Below are positions 20,996-32,900 of a stretch of DNA of 64,000 bases, in pieces; the stretch's first letter is position 1; each line of letters opens with the position of its first letter. This DNA comes from Spongospora subterranea f. sp. subterranea (lineage: Eukaryota > Endomyxa: Phytomyxea > Phytomyxea > Plasmodiophorida). The notes beneath the pieces are model-generated. The model had not been told where the DNA came from, did not search any database, and worked only from the letters and a program-made list of their open reading frames with translations. The stretch covers positions 58,056 through 122,055 of the forward strand of contig JAUGWO010000053.1 of assembly GCA_049724395.1 (NCBI GenBank), given 5' to 3'. The translations under genes and the position numbers were made by a program.

Positions 20996-21113
20996 AACGC
21001 CTTTGTTTGTTTTGAAAACCTTTCAAAACATCAGTTTCCATCCATTAATCGTGGTCGAGATTTCTGAAACATTTTGCACATTGAAAGTTTGCCGAACCAT
21101 TGACCTAGCTTAC

Positions 21114-21182
21114 GAATGGATCAAACAACTCATGAACGGATCAAACAAAACTCATGAACGGATCAAACAACTCATGAACGAC
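21114..21182. repeat. Three copies of a 22-25-bp tandem repeat
   Basis: The unit is ATGGATCAAACAACTCATGA-like and is repeated with one unit lengthened by AAA. It sits inside a short ORF (21003-21281) that is not otherwise recognisable. Confidence 0.8.
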
Positions 21183-21574
21183 CAACCTAGAGAAGGAAGG
21201 GAGTCTGACGAATATTCTGGTGGAGCCAAACCCAAACGTATTTACTGCTCTGATCCGATTCCTTCATCAGCTGATCAATAGTGGCGATGACCTATATGTC
21301 CCCAAAAACCGGTTGTCATGGGCGGTGAATTGCCTCAACCCGAACATCTTATCGTATGTCATCAGCTCAACGATAAAATGGAGCTGGCGATGCCCCCGCT
21401 CGACTAGACATGAGAATGGAACTTCGCCATCTTCTTCGATATTTTGTCAACGAATCATCAACGTCCCGACTCAAGGCATTGCCACAACCGGAAAGCGAGT
21501 AATGACGACCCGATCGTGAATCAAACTCAAACGTGACCAAAGTTCGCCAAAACAACGCCATCAACGGAGACATG

Positions 21575-22800
21575 TGTCTATTGCAGAAATGTATTTCTCT
21601 TTGAGTCAAAATGTGCCAAATCCATATTGGTTGACATTATTCCCTGCACATCTTCTACGTTTGGTCTGTGAAAAAAAGTACTCAAGTTCACATTTCATCG
21701 CCATCCGACTCTCATTGGTGACTGTTTTTGTATTCTGTTCCGTCGGTATTCACGAGCAAGGGCCAACGATTGGGCCCAGGACGTGGATCCTTACCTCGAC
21801 AACATACTAACGGGCCTCTGTCCATCGATGATGGCGTCAAGATCACCTGCCTTGCCTGTTCCACAATCAAGTGATCAGCGCGAGTTCACAATCGAAACTC
21901 GCGCTCTTGGTGATCCCAGCCAAAATGTCTTGTTCAACGAACTCGAAAGAAGATTGGAAACGATTATTCAAACGCCTTTCCAAACGGTTTTGAAGATCGA
22001 TTATCGGGAAGTGCCGTACTTGACAAACCACACAGACCATAAAATACTCACATCTTAAGGAACGGCAGCAAATTTATGTGGAGTTGTCGTCAACGAAAAA
22101 CAGAACAGGTGTTTTCGATGAGACAAACCTTTCTGAGATGCTATTACTTCTGCTTCTGTATCCGCTTGCAACGACTTTGACACCAGGGGACATGTGCGTT
22201 CTTCGCTATAAACCCATTGGCCGACCATCGTCTGGTGTAGGTCTGCATACTGTTTTGAGTCTGACCATGTGGATTGGAACCGTCGACAGATATGCCAAAG
22301 TCGTTGAAAGCAATCAAAGAGCTACAGGTAATGACAGATGCAACAAGTGGCTGAAGTCTGTGTCGCATCGAATATGTCGAGCACTGATGTCCCGGATGAA
22401 AATGTCACGATTGTCAAGAAATCGTGATTTGGAACGTTGATTAGATGGGTAGTCGGGAAAACCGTCGGCGAATTGAGTGGGTCGGGTTCAGGAAAAACTC
22501 AGATTGACCCCAGAACCTGAAGAGAATATGTCCAGGAACCTGTTGTCGTTCGGGGTAGATGGAGAACCTTTCAGCACCAAGTGATGATGGACGAGAAATA
22601 TACGGTGCATTCGTCCAGCGATGCAAGATGGTTCTCAAACTCGGTTTGATCGTCAACCCATGGATCTTGCCCGCATTTTGCGAATGCTTTTGCAATCCAC
22701 CTACGGCGCTTGTTTTCGGCATTGGTAATATCATAGGCGCTTTCGATCATGTCAACACGACACTCTCAAGGAGCCGCTGAAATTGAATAAACAAGATCCC
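21575..22800 (+). other. Unassigned ORFs
   Basis: Plus-strand frames around 21783-22055 (contains SSDQREFTIETRALGDPSQN and FNELERRLETIIQTPFQ) and 22078-22437 stay open for 90-120 codons. They have no recognised domain and no clear partner exons. Either may be a small gene or the remains of one. The minus strand at 22970-22752 (KALVAKAYNHYTDMR) may belong to the decayed transposase that follows. Confidence 0.25.
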
Positions 22801-23280
22801 TGGGCTGTTTGAGGCCTCATATCGGTGTAGTGGTTATACGCCTTGGCGACCAACGCTTTCAAAGGTTTGTTCATCGCAATATGTCGCGAACCTGTGCACG
22901 TGATAAATGTTTTGTCTGCGAACTGTATACAGACGTCTGCAATTCGACGCACCTGATGAACCGAGGTCATACACCCTCTAGAAGATATTCAATGAAGAAT
23001 TTGCCCAGCGAATTCGAAGCACAATTATCTTGAATCCAATCAGCGATGAGCTTCCCATAGTGAGTTTTGATGCGATCGATTATGAGCAACATGAGTCGGG
23101 ATGGCATCGTCTTCTTCAGGTAGATGACGAATAGGTAATGAGTCATCTAATGCGTTGAATTGAAGAGATCTGTTTCATCAAGTCAGCTCCAAATTCGCCT
23201 GTGATGACCCGGTGGCAACAGGGACGACGACACTACGTCAGCTGAGATCTCGAGCGTGACCCCTTTCTTGGCATTCTCAA

Positions 23281-24501
23281 ATGGTGCCAGCGTGCCCGAT
23301 ATTTTTCCCTGAAATCGCGAGAACGACTGCAGCCCAGATCCGGAAAGCGGCAATTGATCAGAGAGTCGATGATGTCATTAACATCGACGCAACGTTCATT
23401 TTGCTCTACTGCAACGACAAAGTCCTTGTGCCGATGGGGACAAGACCTGTGACCCCTTTCTTGGCATTTTCAAATGGTGCCAGCGGGCCCACAGGGTCTT
23501 ATCCCCCGTCGGGACATTGCAGTAGAACAAAAGAACGTTGCGTCTATGCTAATGACAACATCGACTTTCTGATCAATTGCCGTTTTCCGGATCTGGGCTG
23601 CAGTCGTTCTCGCGATTTCAGGGAAATTATCAGGAACCTTTTGCGATATTGTACCAGCACGTTCTGAAAATTGCAAACGTTCGATCAGTCTCCGAAGGCG
23701 ATCCTCCTTCTGCAACAGCACTTGGAGTGCATCGTCTTTGTTCTTCAACTTGAATTTCAGACGCATTGAAACAATAACTTTCTCGAAAGTGGCAGGAGCA
23801 CCTCTGTCATATCTACAGGTAATGATCTCCTCGGCCAATGCAGCTTGCTCTGGATACTTGATTGGAGCACCCAGGCTTTTTTGTACCACTCTAGCATTTC
23901 TGGATCCGGCAAGTACTGGCGCCAACGTACGTAGGTAAATCGCTCTCTGCTTTTTGGCAAGAGCCGGAGTGATCAGCGTTGATTTGACATCGGTGTTAAA
24001 TATGAGCTGTGTGTGCTTAGATCGAATGTGAATCGCGTCGCCTTGGAATCAAATTTCGAAAGAGCCTTCTCGACTACCTGTTTTCTTGCCGTTGTCGTAT
24101 TTAAACATTCAAAGCTTTTCTGCGGGTACGATGCGCAAAATATCCTGTTTCGTTGAAATCCGAGCGATTTCGATCCACTCGCAGATCAATTCTTTTACGA
24201 AGCCAGCTTTTCATTGTTTCAACACGAACGGAAGTGCCGAAGACAGATCCAAATAAATTGAAATCACAGCCGCCAAGATCTTCGTGCAAATGGAATGCGA
24301 TGCACGCTTCAATTCGACCCGCTAATCGGTCTGAACCTTGGAGCACATGCCAGTTTTTCTTCAGCGCCTCAATCTCGTCAAGCATCGACTGCAGCAAATT
24401 CTCTACAAAGATTTCTTCTTTGCAGTGTCCTCGCGGCAAACTTTGTCAATTGATTTGCAGCCGCGTCTTTGTTAATCCCAACAATGTCTGACCAGAGCAT
24501 C
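23281..24501 (-). pseudogene. Tigger/pogo-like DDE transposase relic
   Basis: Minus-strand pieces read in order. ATG at 24501 begins MLWSDIVGINKDAAANQLTK. Then come VFGTSVRVETMKSWLRKRID; RNARVVQKSLGAPIKYPEQA with ALAEEIITCRYDRGAPATFE; then RLIERLQFSERAGTISQKVP; and finally VVISIDATFF, the first catalytic Asp region. This order matches the helix-turn-helix plus DDE layout of pogo/Tigger transposases. Several frame changes separate the pieces. The DDE part exists twice in opposite directions (23317-23447 plus, 23617-23488 minus), forming an inverted repeat inside the gene, so it was also rearranged. The rest of the catalytic core is missing. Confidence 0.55.
23317..23617. repeat. Inverted repeat inside the Tigger-like relic
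   Basis: Arms of about 130 bp (23317-23447 and 23488-23617) are reverse complements, carrying CGAGAACGACTGCAGCCCAG and downstream sequence. A separate direct repeat of about 40 bp (GTGACCCCTTTCTTGGCATT...) lies at about 23257-23300 and 23451-23491. Confidence 0.8.
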
Positions 24502-24752
24502 GCGGTCTGAAGTTTTTGTTTTTGGAGAGGAGAGGGGTTGATGGTTGGTGACCTTAGGAAGGCTTAAGTTCCGCTATTGATGTGTTCAATTAGGGAAACA
24601 GACTGGGAAAAAAAGAGCTGCGTTTCTGCCCTAGTGAATGGGTCGTCAGTAGTTTAGTTGGTAAGAGTTGGCAAAGCTTATGCTTCCCTCAATAACTCAA
24701 AACCTTCAGACAACGATGCTCTGGTCAGACATAGTTGGGACTAACAAAGACG
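24463..24752. repeat. Head-to-head transposase starts: 39-bp inverted repeat around a 211-bp spacer
   Basis: Blocks 24463-24502 and 24714-24752 are reverse complements with about five mismatches. Both encode MLWSDIVG followed by I/T, NKDAAA, reading outwards from ATGs at 24501 (minus) and 24716 (plus). The plus copy soon hits a stop but may continue in another frame at 24760-24981. The spacer includes a T-rich and purine-rich tract near 24515-24535. It could be a bidirectional promoter region or the junction of two element copies. Confidence 0.65.
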
Positions 24753-25965
24753 CTGCTGCATGACTGACATTTTACGCAATCAAGTTGAGAGAAAATCAAA
24801 AATATTGAGATTGATAGGTCAAATTCAATCGCAACTTGAGATGCTCGGGAGATTCGATTTATGTGAAGGCCATATTCTAGAGGTTGACCTTCAGCAAATG
24901 ACCAGACGTTTTTATTCAAACGTCGCTAATTTTGGACTCTGCGGTTTCATCCAGAATCTCCTCTGCATGAACAGACCTTGAACTTCGTCAGCGAAGCAGA
25001 ATTTGAATCATGGAAGGATTCAAATGCTCACTATGTCGTTCAGTAACCGGTTTCATGGCGATACGGAAAAAACATACAAAATGTTCATCTGCAGGAGATC
25101 CTGCGAGACCGCTGGTAGTCTCAAACAGTACGTTTGGGGGATGCTGAAAACGAGAATTGTCGGCCGTTCCGAAGCAAAGCGTCTTGCAAACTAGACGAAG
25201 CATGCTCATCTCGTATTTTTGCTACTATCACAGAGGCCACCGGTGTATCCGTCAGATTTATTTTCACCATACAGGACACAATCCTGATGATGCTCAAGAA
25301 CTGCAATTCTAACATCTTTCGGCTTTTATAGGGCGGAAAATCACGATGCAGCTGCTGAACAAGGTTGACGAGATATCAATCGCTCGCTCCATCAATCAAT
25401 CGTTACGAAACAGGAACGACCGTCACGAACGTGTCGAGGCAAGCTGGACCGATTTCTATTGCTTTGTCAGCATTTTTGATTTCGAGCTACTAGTCTGACC
25501 GGGATATGGTTGGGATACCATCAAAAAGACGTCCGAAGCCTAAAAGCTCGGCCTTGAAGGCCGAGGAAACGATGCTGTTCGTACTGATGTAAACATCATC
25601 GCGTTGCAGGAAGAGAACTATAACCCAGTCCTGGTATTTAAGCGTAGACACAACGTTCAATTTTTACTGCCATTGATTTAAATTTGACCGCCGATCAGCT
25701 GCTGGAATCGCAGACGAGACAGAATTTATATTCCTTGGCGAAGAGTTCTTTTTTGTTATTCAATCCAAATTGATGAGCGAAATGTTCATTAGGATCGTGG
25801 ATTTGGGAGATATTTCGTATCTGCTATTTGATTGCATTTTATTGTTTTTAATACATTTCTACACAGCTGAATTTTTTCTTGTGCATTGCCGATCAGTAGA
25901 TCAGGTTCAACAAACATTTTTTTAATCTCGCCGTATTAAGCTACTTTATCTGGTAGATATGGAAA

Positions 25966-27120
25966 CCGTGTCATGGTGATCAACTCAACCCACAACACGA
26001 ACCAATATAGTTGTAAGCTTATCACGATCTCTGTTGTCGATCCTCGAAATACAGAGGCTACCCTACCGTGTTCTGTATCAGCTCGCGCGAGAATGCTAAA
26101 AAGCTTTGGCGGCTCTGTGGAAAACTTTGAAAGTATGATGATAAGCCAAATCATTGAACCACACGACATTGACTGAAAAATATGCAGATCAAGTATCCAG
26201 TGTTTAGGCCAAAAATACTGTTGCAAGACGACGACGTCGTGCCTTGAAATGATGCTAGGACAATATTCCCGTCGCTAGAACACCGATATCTTTGTGTCTG
26301 GCACGTGGATAAAAGTTGGAAAGAAAATGTACGGTTCGATTCAGACATCAAAACATACTTTGAAACTTGTCGGATGCGAAAAAAGGCAGTAAGGGCGCAA
26401 ATCGAAGTTCTATATGTCAGCAGCTGAAGAAAATAAGGACCGAGCGCAGAGTGGACGTTGTATAAAACGAAATCACAAATTTCATTGAAAACTGGAAAGA
26501 CAAAGAGCCACAACTTGTTGATTATTTCACAGGAAACTATGCGCATCGTAAAGAGCAATGGGCTGTTTGATACCTTGATTCTTCCATTCCCGATACAACC
26601 GCTCATACTGAAGCGTTCCACAATTTGCTGAAAAGAGTGTGCTCAAACAAGAGAAATCGATATACGAGAACGCTACTTAAAAAGTTAATGCAGATTGAAG
26701 ACTTCCTTAAAAAATTCCAAGGGTAACAATCTGACAAAAAACCTTGCCTGGGGCTAACCTGTATATCTACAAAAATGAGCTAAATTTGCTCCCGCGATCA
26801 GGATGCAGTGCAGCATTGAAAAAGCGAGTCAAGAATGCGCTGGCAATGACGCCAGAGCAAGTCGCAAAGTCCCTTTTGCCACAGAGCCGGATTCCGATAT
26901 CGTAAGCGATGAAACAGAAAATTTCCTCGTCAAACGTGTCGAAGTTATCGACGTCGTTTGTCCCGCAATGCAGATAAGCCTTTTGAAAGCGAAGAGCTAG
27001 ACACAGAAAGCGTGATGAGCCATGCAAAACCTACGACGTTATCAGTATCTGTCAGCATACCTATAGTTGCGAGTGTGCTGACTACAGTAAAGGGAACGAT
27101 TGCAAGCATTTATTGCTAGC
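25966..27120 (+). pseudogene. MULE transposase relic with SWIM zinc finger
   Basis: Plus-strand pieces in order: VINSTHNTNQYSCKLITISV (first catalytic region, normal Asp replaced by Asn), then MISQIIEPHD; EHRYLCVWHVDKSWKENV (the CxWHVxxxW motif); KDKEPQLVDYFTGNYAHRKE with QWA and then AHTEAFHNLLKRV (catalytic Glu region); and last YSCECADYSKGNDCKHLLLA at about 27062-27120, a CxC-x7-CxH SWIM finger. This is the normal order of a MULE transposase. Frameshifts and stops separate the pieces, and the first Asp is lost. The gene is dead. No inverted termini were identified. Confidence 0.65.
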
Positions 27121-27689
27121 TAAGACAACAAACGTTGTACTATATGATCATTAATATGCTGATTCAGTGGCGAACCTGATGGGATTGTGGAATTCCGAAA
27201 CCGTGAGTATAGGCGTTCGAACAGCGGGAACAGCAGAACCTGTATTGACTCGAGGACGTCACATGGGCCAAACCACTGAATGTGAGAACCAGTCAGGAGC
27301 CAAATTGAAGAAAATGGCTCAAAAATATGAGGCGGTGAAAATGCCGATTTGGCTGGGTTACTACCAGAGACAGATAATTTACAAAAAGAAAAAGCAAGCG
27401 AAGTGACGAATGCATAAGCCGGTTGCATCAAAACCATTTAATGTTGAAGGCCTTGTTGAATTCCAGCAAAAGCGCCGAGCTTATTTCTGAGTCGACATAC
27501 AACACTTTGGTCAAAGAGCATCAGGTTCACTGGCTCCACCGACCGCACAGCATTTTTCTTGGATTTGCTTGATAACGACCCCCATTCTGTTGACCTTGGT
27601 GTGCAACGCTTTATCTTGAAAAATCGGGACCATTAGTTCCATGCGAGATTGCCAGGACCGGTTTACTCTGGGCTCGCCGGCCGGTTGAG

Positions 27690-28052
27690 GTATGGGGCAT
27701 CTGCCTGTCTGCTGCTGGATCGTGTCTCTTCGAATCGGCTTCGGGACCATCTCGACGATCTGGGAGTCGAGCGGGTTGTCAGTTCGGGTCACCTGTCTTG
27801 AGTGCATGGTGGAGCGGACGTCGATAACAGGACAAATATCCCAATCGCTCGCAGAGTCGCCAATGGCTCAATTTTATGAATTTTCGAACGCTGGATTTCA
27901 GCATTGATAATCGTAATACAGAACATAAGCTCCACCATGCACGCAAGACAGATGACCCGAACGGACAACCCGCTCGACTCCAGATCGTCGAGATGGTCCC
28001 GAAGCCGATTCGAAGAGACACGATCCAGCAGCAGACAGACAGATGCCCCATA
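27690..28052. repeat. Inverted repeat, ~115-bp arms
   Basis: Arms at about 27692-27810 and 27935-28052 are reverse complements with a few mismatches (27692 begins ATGGGGCATCTGCCTGTCTG). Both encode IVEMVPKPIRRDTIQQQT reading towards their outer ends. The 125-bp spacer has no feature. Just beyond, at about 28062-28200 on the plus strand, a frame reads VLDAIPISRIRRWFRLTERF, which resembles the C-terminal helix region of IS630-like DDE transposases, so this may be a rearranged transposase tail. Confidence 0.65.
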
Positions 28053-28199
28053 GAATCTTAAGGCTCGCGTTCCCGATGTGCTTGACGCCATCCCTATCTC
28101 ACGAATTCGCCGATGGTTCCGTCTCACGGAACGTTTTCGGGGCACGTGCAAACGTGGCGATTGGCTGATTTCGCAACGCTTCAGTGTCGATCTCATCGA

Positions 28200-31100
28200 C
28201 GTCTCCCCGACTCGATTGCCGTCGATTTACTGCATTTAAAGTTTGAGGAGAAGAATGAGATATCGTGTTGCACGATTAGCGTTGACATCAAATTCAACTC
28301 CTGGTATTCGAACATCCCAGAGTCTTTGTTCTGAACTATCACATCACGAAATGCCCACGCTCAACAATCAGCGACTTTATTGCAGTGCAAACTGCAGACT
28401 TCTTCATGTTAATTTTTGGAAATAAAGCTGTTCAGAGTCGGGTTTTGGCTCATTGGAACCGACTCGTCGAGATCTTTCATTTGGTGTATTTTTCTCTATT
28501 AGTGCCAAATTGAAAAAGGGCTGTTTTTCAAATCGCTACTCCGTCATTGATATTGTCCGTTGGCGAAAAAACTTTTGTCGAATTGTTCCATTTGAGGAGA
28601 GCTAACGACCGCAGCCTCAAATGTTGAGTAATCTGTATAAGGTAAGAAACAGAACAACTACACCAGGTCAATATTTACACATGGGGGTCTGACAACATAA
28701 GTACCAGCACATTGAGCTAGCTGTTTGTTGCTTAAGCTGGTCATCCGATCAACCTCATCGCTGTCGGCGCCTTTGGAAGCAGTTGTTGTTGAATTCTATA
28801 CAATGTTGTCGACGTTTGGTCGTTCCGTCAACCAGTTCGTGGCATCCCTTGACCATTATTTCGCCATCTACACCGGGTTTCTTCGAAGACAATCAATGGG
28901 TCTACGTTTTTACAACTTACCTGGATCTTACGGTGAAAAACTTAAGCCTGACAATCATCGACTCAACAACAGCGGCAGTTGTTGTCCGGATCAAACATGT
29001 TTGCGATCGTTATGTCAATCATTCAGGGGACGGGAGCCTATTGCATTGCAGCGATAAGATTGCGGCCAACCACATAACTTTGGACGTAACTAAAGTGGCA
29101 CCAACACTCCTATTATCGCCCCGCCATGGTGCCGCCATTGGCCGCGTTCCCCCTGAGCATTCCTCTCACCGGCCCAGATTCCCTGACTTCTGCCACTGCA
29201 TCGTCTGCAGAGATCAAGGTGAATCATGTAGCACAATCATTGGGGTTCATTGTACAAGGAACAGGTGTAGCGTTGAGCCCAATGAACCTGATCCCATCCA
29301 GGCCTAAAAAAATTCAACAACAGCATTCTGAAATGAGTTCTTGACTTGCCGGGGATAGAGCTCGTCAACGTTTGCACTGATGGTGTTTCGTACGAAACTA
29401 AGTGGATGCGGTCAATTTTGGTAAGCACTATGAAGACATCTTGTTGCCATTCTCATTGGGGAATTATACAGTTCGATTCCTTGACGGCAAAGCAGCTTTG
29501 GCTCTACGATTGATGCCAATCACGCTGTCGGAAAGAGTTTAAGGGGCGCCTGCATCTTTGGGCGGTGTCTTGAAGACTGTTGAGCCAATCTTAGTAATCC
29601 CGGGCATATTTTTACAAGCAGGTGTCGCGCGTGAGCTTCTCGAGGTATCCGATTTCGCATCGGATTCCCTTGTTCTTCCTTTATGCTCAAGCGATACGGC
29701 ACGCAAGGTTAGAGATTCTTGCTCTTCAATCAGTCCTTTACAGAGATTACCATAGTTTATGTCGTGTCAATCTGCCGACAAACAGCAACGCCGCGTTCTA
29801 GTGCTCACCATGTTTTTCATTCGCGTGATGCTCATGGCGACCAACGCCGAAGAGAACGTATCGCCATGGCGTGGCCCGGCCTGCGATGGATCTCGTCACT
29901 GCGACTTCACATGACGACATTGCGGAATCTGGCCCATCATGTCATCGGATCGATATTCGTTTGCGCTAGATCCAATGTTAACACTCCTCGCCATTGCACA
30001 GAAGAAGCCTGTGAACACATTTTCTGCATCATTCGCCATTATAATCGCGAGTTACTGTACGTGATTTTGTCCAACTCCAGGACAAATCCGAACAGTTCAT
30101 CGATTCTTCTTTAGCTACAGGTGGGCGAAATGCCAAGGGTCATCTGTCAGGGATTCGAGGTTTCCTTGACTCTGAAGAGGCTTAGTCCGATGAGGCTGAA
30201 AAGACTTATCATGTAGGGATATCTGATTGTCCAGGTGTAAGCACTGGCCAGAGTACTGCATCGCCGGCGCATCAGTTGGTCGAACTGATTCGTATTGTTG
30301 CCAACGAGACAACACAATATATGCATTGTCTTCTCGAAGCCTTTCATGTTCATGAAACGAGCATCTCTCCATTCGCATTGGAGTTCGGCAACTTGCCACA
30401 GTTACGAACTACACTTGCATCCTATTTGACTGCGTCCGAATCAATGACCACCAACATCGAACAAGCGGATGAAAACCCCACTTCTGCAGTCGAAGACGAC
30501 GTAGTTGTAAAATCGCTCGGGCGCGCGTTTGAAAAGTACTTAACATCACCCAAGATAATGATGAGGATGATGCAATTTCCCACAGCGAGTCATTAATTGC
30601 TAGACCTTAATTCATCGCTGTCAGCTGGTGTGTGCATGACGATCTACCTTTATAACAGAAATTTACTCTAGTTTGCAGGAATGGATTTGCCGAGTTTCAC
30701 AAACTTCCTGCACACACCTCGGTCCGCTGATGTAAGTAGTATGCAGGCAACGTACGTAGTAAAAGAATTGCAGTGCCTGGATGACCAAAGTTCTGTGTAC
30801 ATGGAGCGATTACAGACGCTCAAAAGTTCAAGTCGTTGCAGCACGATGGTTCCGTCGCACAGAGCCTGAGCGACAGGAGAATATCAGGCCAGGGCGACTT
30901 TTTGAAAAGGATGGCGAATTGTACATGGTCGAGGCCGTCTTCAAGTCTGGCTACGGGAAGTATCGGCCATATTCTCAGAAAGAAAGAATGGACAACCTGT
31001 AAAAATTATCATCGATGCCTGTGCGATGATCGAATCGCTAATGTGTGGCCCCGTTAGCAGATATCACCCAGCACAAAGCATGAATCAATGTCTTCGCCCA

Positions 31101-31400
31101 TGATATCCGAACTTGGTGCGACAGCGTCTGAATAAATTAGAAGAATATGGTGACAGGAAATACAAAGTTGAATTAATCTACCGTACCTCACAAAATAAAT
31201 GATTAACAAAATAATCACAACAGCTCCAAAACTAAGCACCTTTAACGTTTTTGTGGTTTTTTCATCACAAAAAAATCACAATTAGCAAATCGAGACAAAA
31301 TAAAAAACACTTCAGTGAGAAAACCGACGTCCGCGGATTGCATTCCTTTTGAGTGATTGGTGACATTGTCAAAAGAAGCGATGGCTGTTATTAAATCCAG
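28200..31400. other. Decayed region with a few open frames
   Basis: The longest plus-strand frames are 28783-29307 (DNQWVYVFTTYLDLTVKNLS), 30276-30596 (106 codons, contains LEFGNLPQLRTTLASYLTAS) and 30781-31002 (QVVAARWFRRTEPERQENIR and then LYMVEAVFKSGYGKYRPYS). The last has a faint resemblance to the start of BAH domains, too weak to call. A piece near 29990 (TEEACEHIFCIIRHYNRELL) resembles the C-terminal region of some transposases. No complete gene structure could be built. Sequence 31054-31330 is AT-rich without features. Confidence 0.3.
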
Positions 31401-31800
31401 GTAACCAGCGATGGATTGACGCTCCAGAAAAGCGTCGTCAAAGCCAAGCTAATGTTGAAAATGTCGGCCGCATGGTTCGCCGTGAGATGTTTCCGGAGCT
31501 GCATTAACATTCCAACAAGCCTCTGAAACAATCCTTCAAGAAACGATATATTTCCTGGAAAATGACATCAGATCCTGGCCCTGGCGGTAAATACAAGCTG
31601 GACAGGAACAACGTGATTGGTTGGTTGGAGGAGGCTTGTGAGGAAGTTAAATGACAAAATGTCATCATCACAGAGAATTTCTCAAGCGTTTGCCTCTTTT
31701 GGGCAAGGTCACCGATCCGAGGATCAATCAGCGTTCGTTGATTAGGAGAATGGGGTAAATACAGCGTTGTTAGAGAATCAACAATCTTCAAAACTTGAAT
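31400..31800 (+). pseudogene. Possible pogo-like transposase tail
   Basis: A plus-strand frame reads GGKYKLDRNNVIGWLEEACE, then EVK, a stop, and QNVIITENFSSVCLF. This is similar in layout to the end of pogo/jerky DDE proteins (Lys-Pro-Ser...WxxEAW...i..SF..cGi). It is short and has stops. The opposite strand is open for 150 codons (31956-31504) without a signature and is considered a shadow. Confidence 0.35.
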
Positions 31801-32457
31801 GAGGTCACAAACATCGTTAACTTGATTCCGCAGCTGCAGAATAATAAACACCAAATAGGTGTGATTGTTTGAGATAACGCATTGCAAACAATAGTTCCAA
31901 ACCTCATTCAAGGTCCAATGATTGTTGGTGATCGACCTTTGTGTTGCGGAACCCAATGACAGTTTTGTACACTATAGTGTCCCTTATTGTATCTATGCCG
32001 ACGTGCGCAATTTTGAGAAAATGAATTCAAAACGGGTTTTGCCCACTTTGAATTTTAACTTGATCACATTTTCAGGAAGTCCAAGACATTTAATTTGTGA
32101 AGTGTAAGTACTACAGTACGGTAGAAATAACTCATCTCACGTGGTCCAATGCCAACCCTACCAGGTCTTCACGACGGGCAGGTGTATTGCAAATTTTGTG
32201 ACAAAAATCCCATGTGTACTGTACAGTGACACTCAGTCTGGCGGCCACTCATGATCAGTGTGACGCACTTTCAGATGAACACTCACACTTGGGCAAAGAC
32301 AACAGAAATAGGAGTGTTGTTCTGTTTCCTTCAGTGCGGTATCGAAATCCACGAGTGCCGTGCACCATACTAAAATGTCCGTACGACGAGTCGAGGCTAT
32401 GGCGCTACGACAGGCTTCCCATACCACACAGTATAATTCTCTCTCAATCTACGTAGA

Positions 32458-32607
32458 CAGCGCTTCAGGTTCCTAGCGTCAACCAACGCCTGTGGAGCCT
32501 GCATGTGAGCTTGAAGTGGATGAGCATGTCTACCTTTTACGCAGGCTCCACAGCGTTTATATGCAGGCTTTACAAGTATTGGGTGATGCTAGGAACCTGA
32601 AGCGCTG
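32458..32607. mobile_element. 150-bp MITE-like element with 24-bp terminal inverted repeats
   Basis: Termini match at 23 of 24 positions (CAGCGCTTCAGGTTCCTAGC at both ends). A second nested inverted pair lies inside (CTGTGGAGCCTGC and its complement). The CAGCG start resembles hAT termini, but the flanking 8 bp (TACGTAGA and TTGATTTA) do not form a target duplication. Class is therefore uncertain. Confidence 0.75.
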
Positions 32608-32900
32608 TTGATTTAGCTTGAAAGCGTTTTACATAGTGAAGATCACGAGTGGTTTGATACAGATAACGCGATCATTAGGATGGATGATTCTGTACAAGGT
32701 TTTGAGTTCATTTTTCCTTCAGTACCGCTAGCGTTGAGAGCACTAATAATGCAGAACCAGTCACCACTATCAGCAAGCATCGCCTTTATTAGCGATGAAT
32801 AATATATGCAAAGAGACCAAGCGACGTCGCCCCCAAAGACATTTGCGCAGAAATAAAATGCGGTTCAGTGGTGATCTAGATCCCCATTGTACCATATTCA

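Noticed and set aside
24645-24690. A-box-like TAGTTTAGTTGGTAAGAG
   Set aside because: No B box (GGTTCGA) or acceptor-stem pairing follows.
30781-31002. BAH domain
   Set aside because: Only a short AARWFRRTEPE stretch is suggestive; the rest of the domain is not seen.
32450-32615. 8-bp hAT target duplication for the MITE
   Set aside because: TACGTAGA and TTGATTTA share only three positions.
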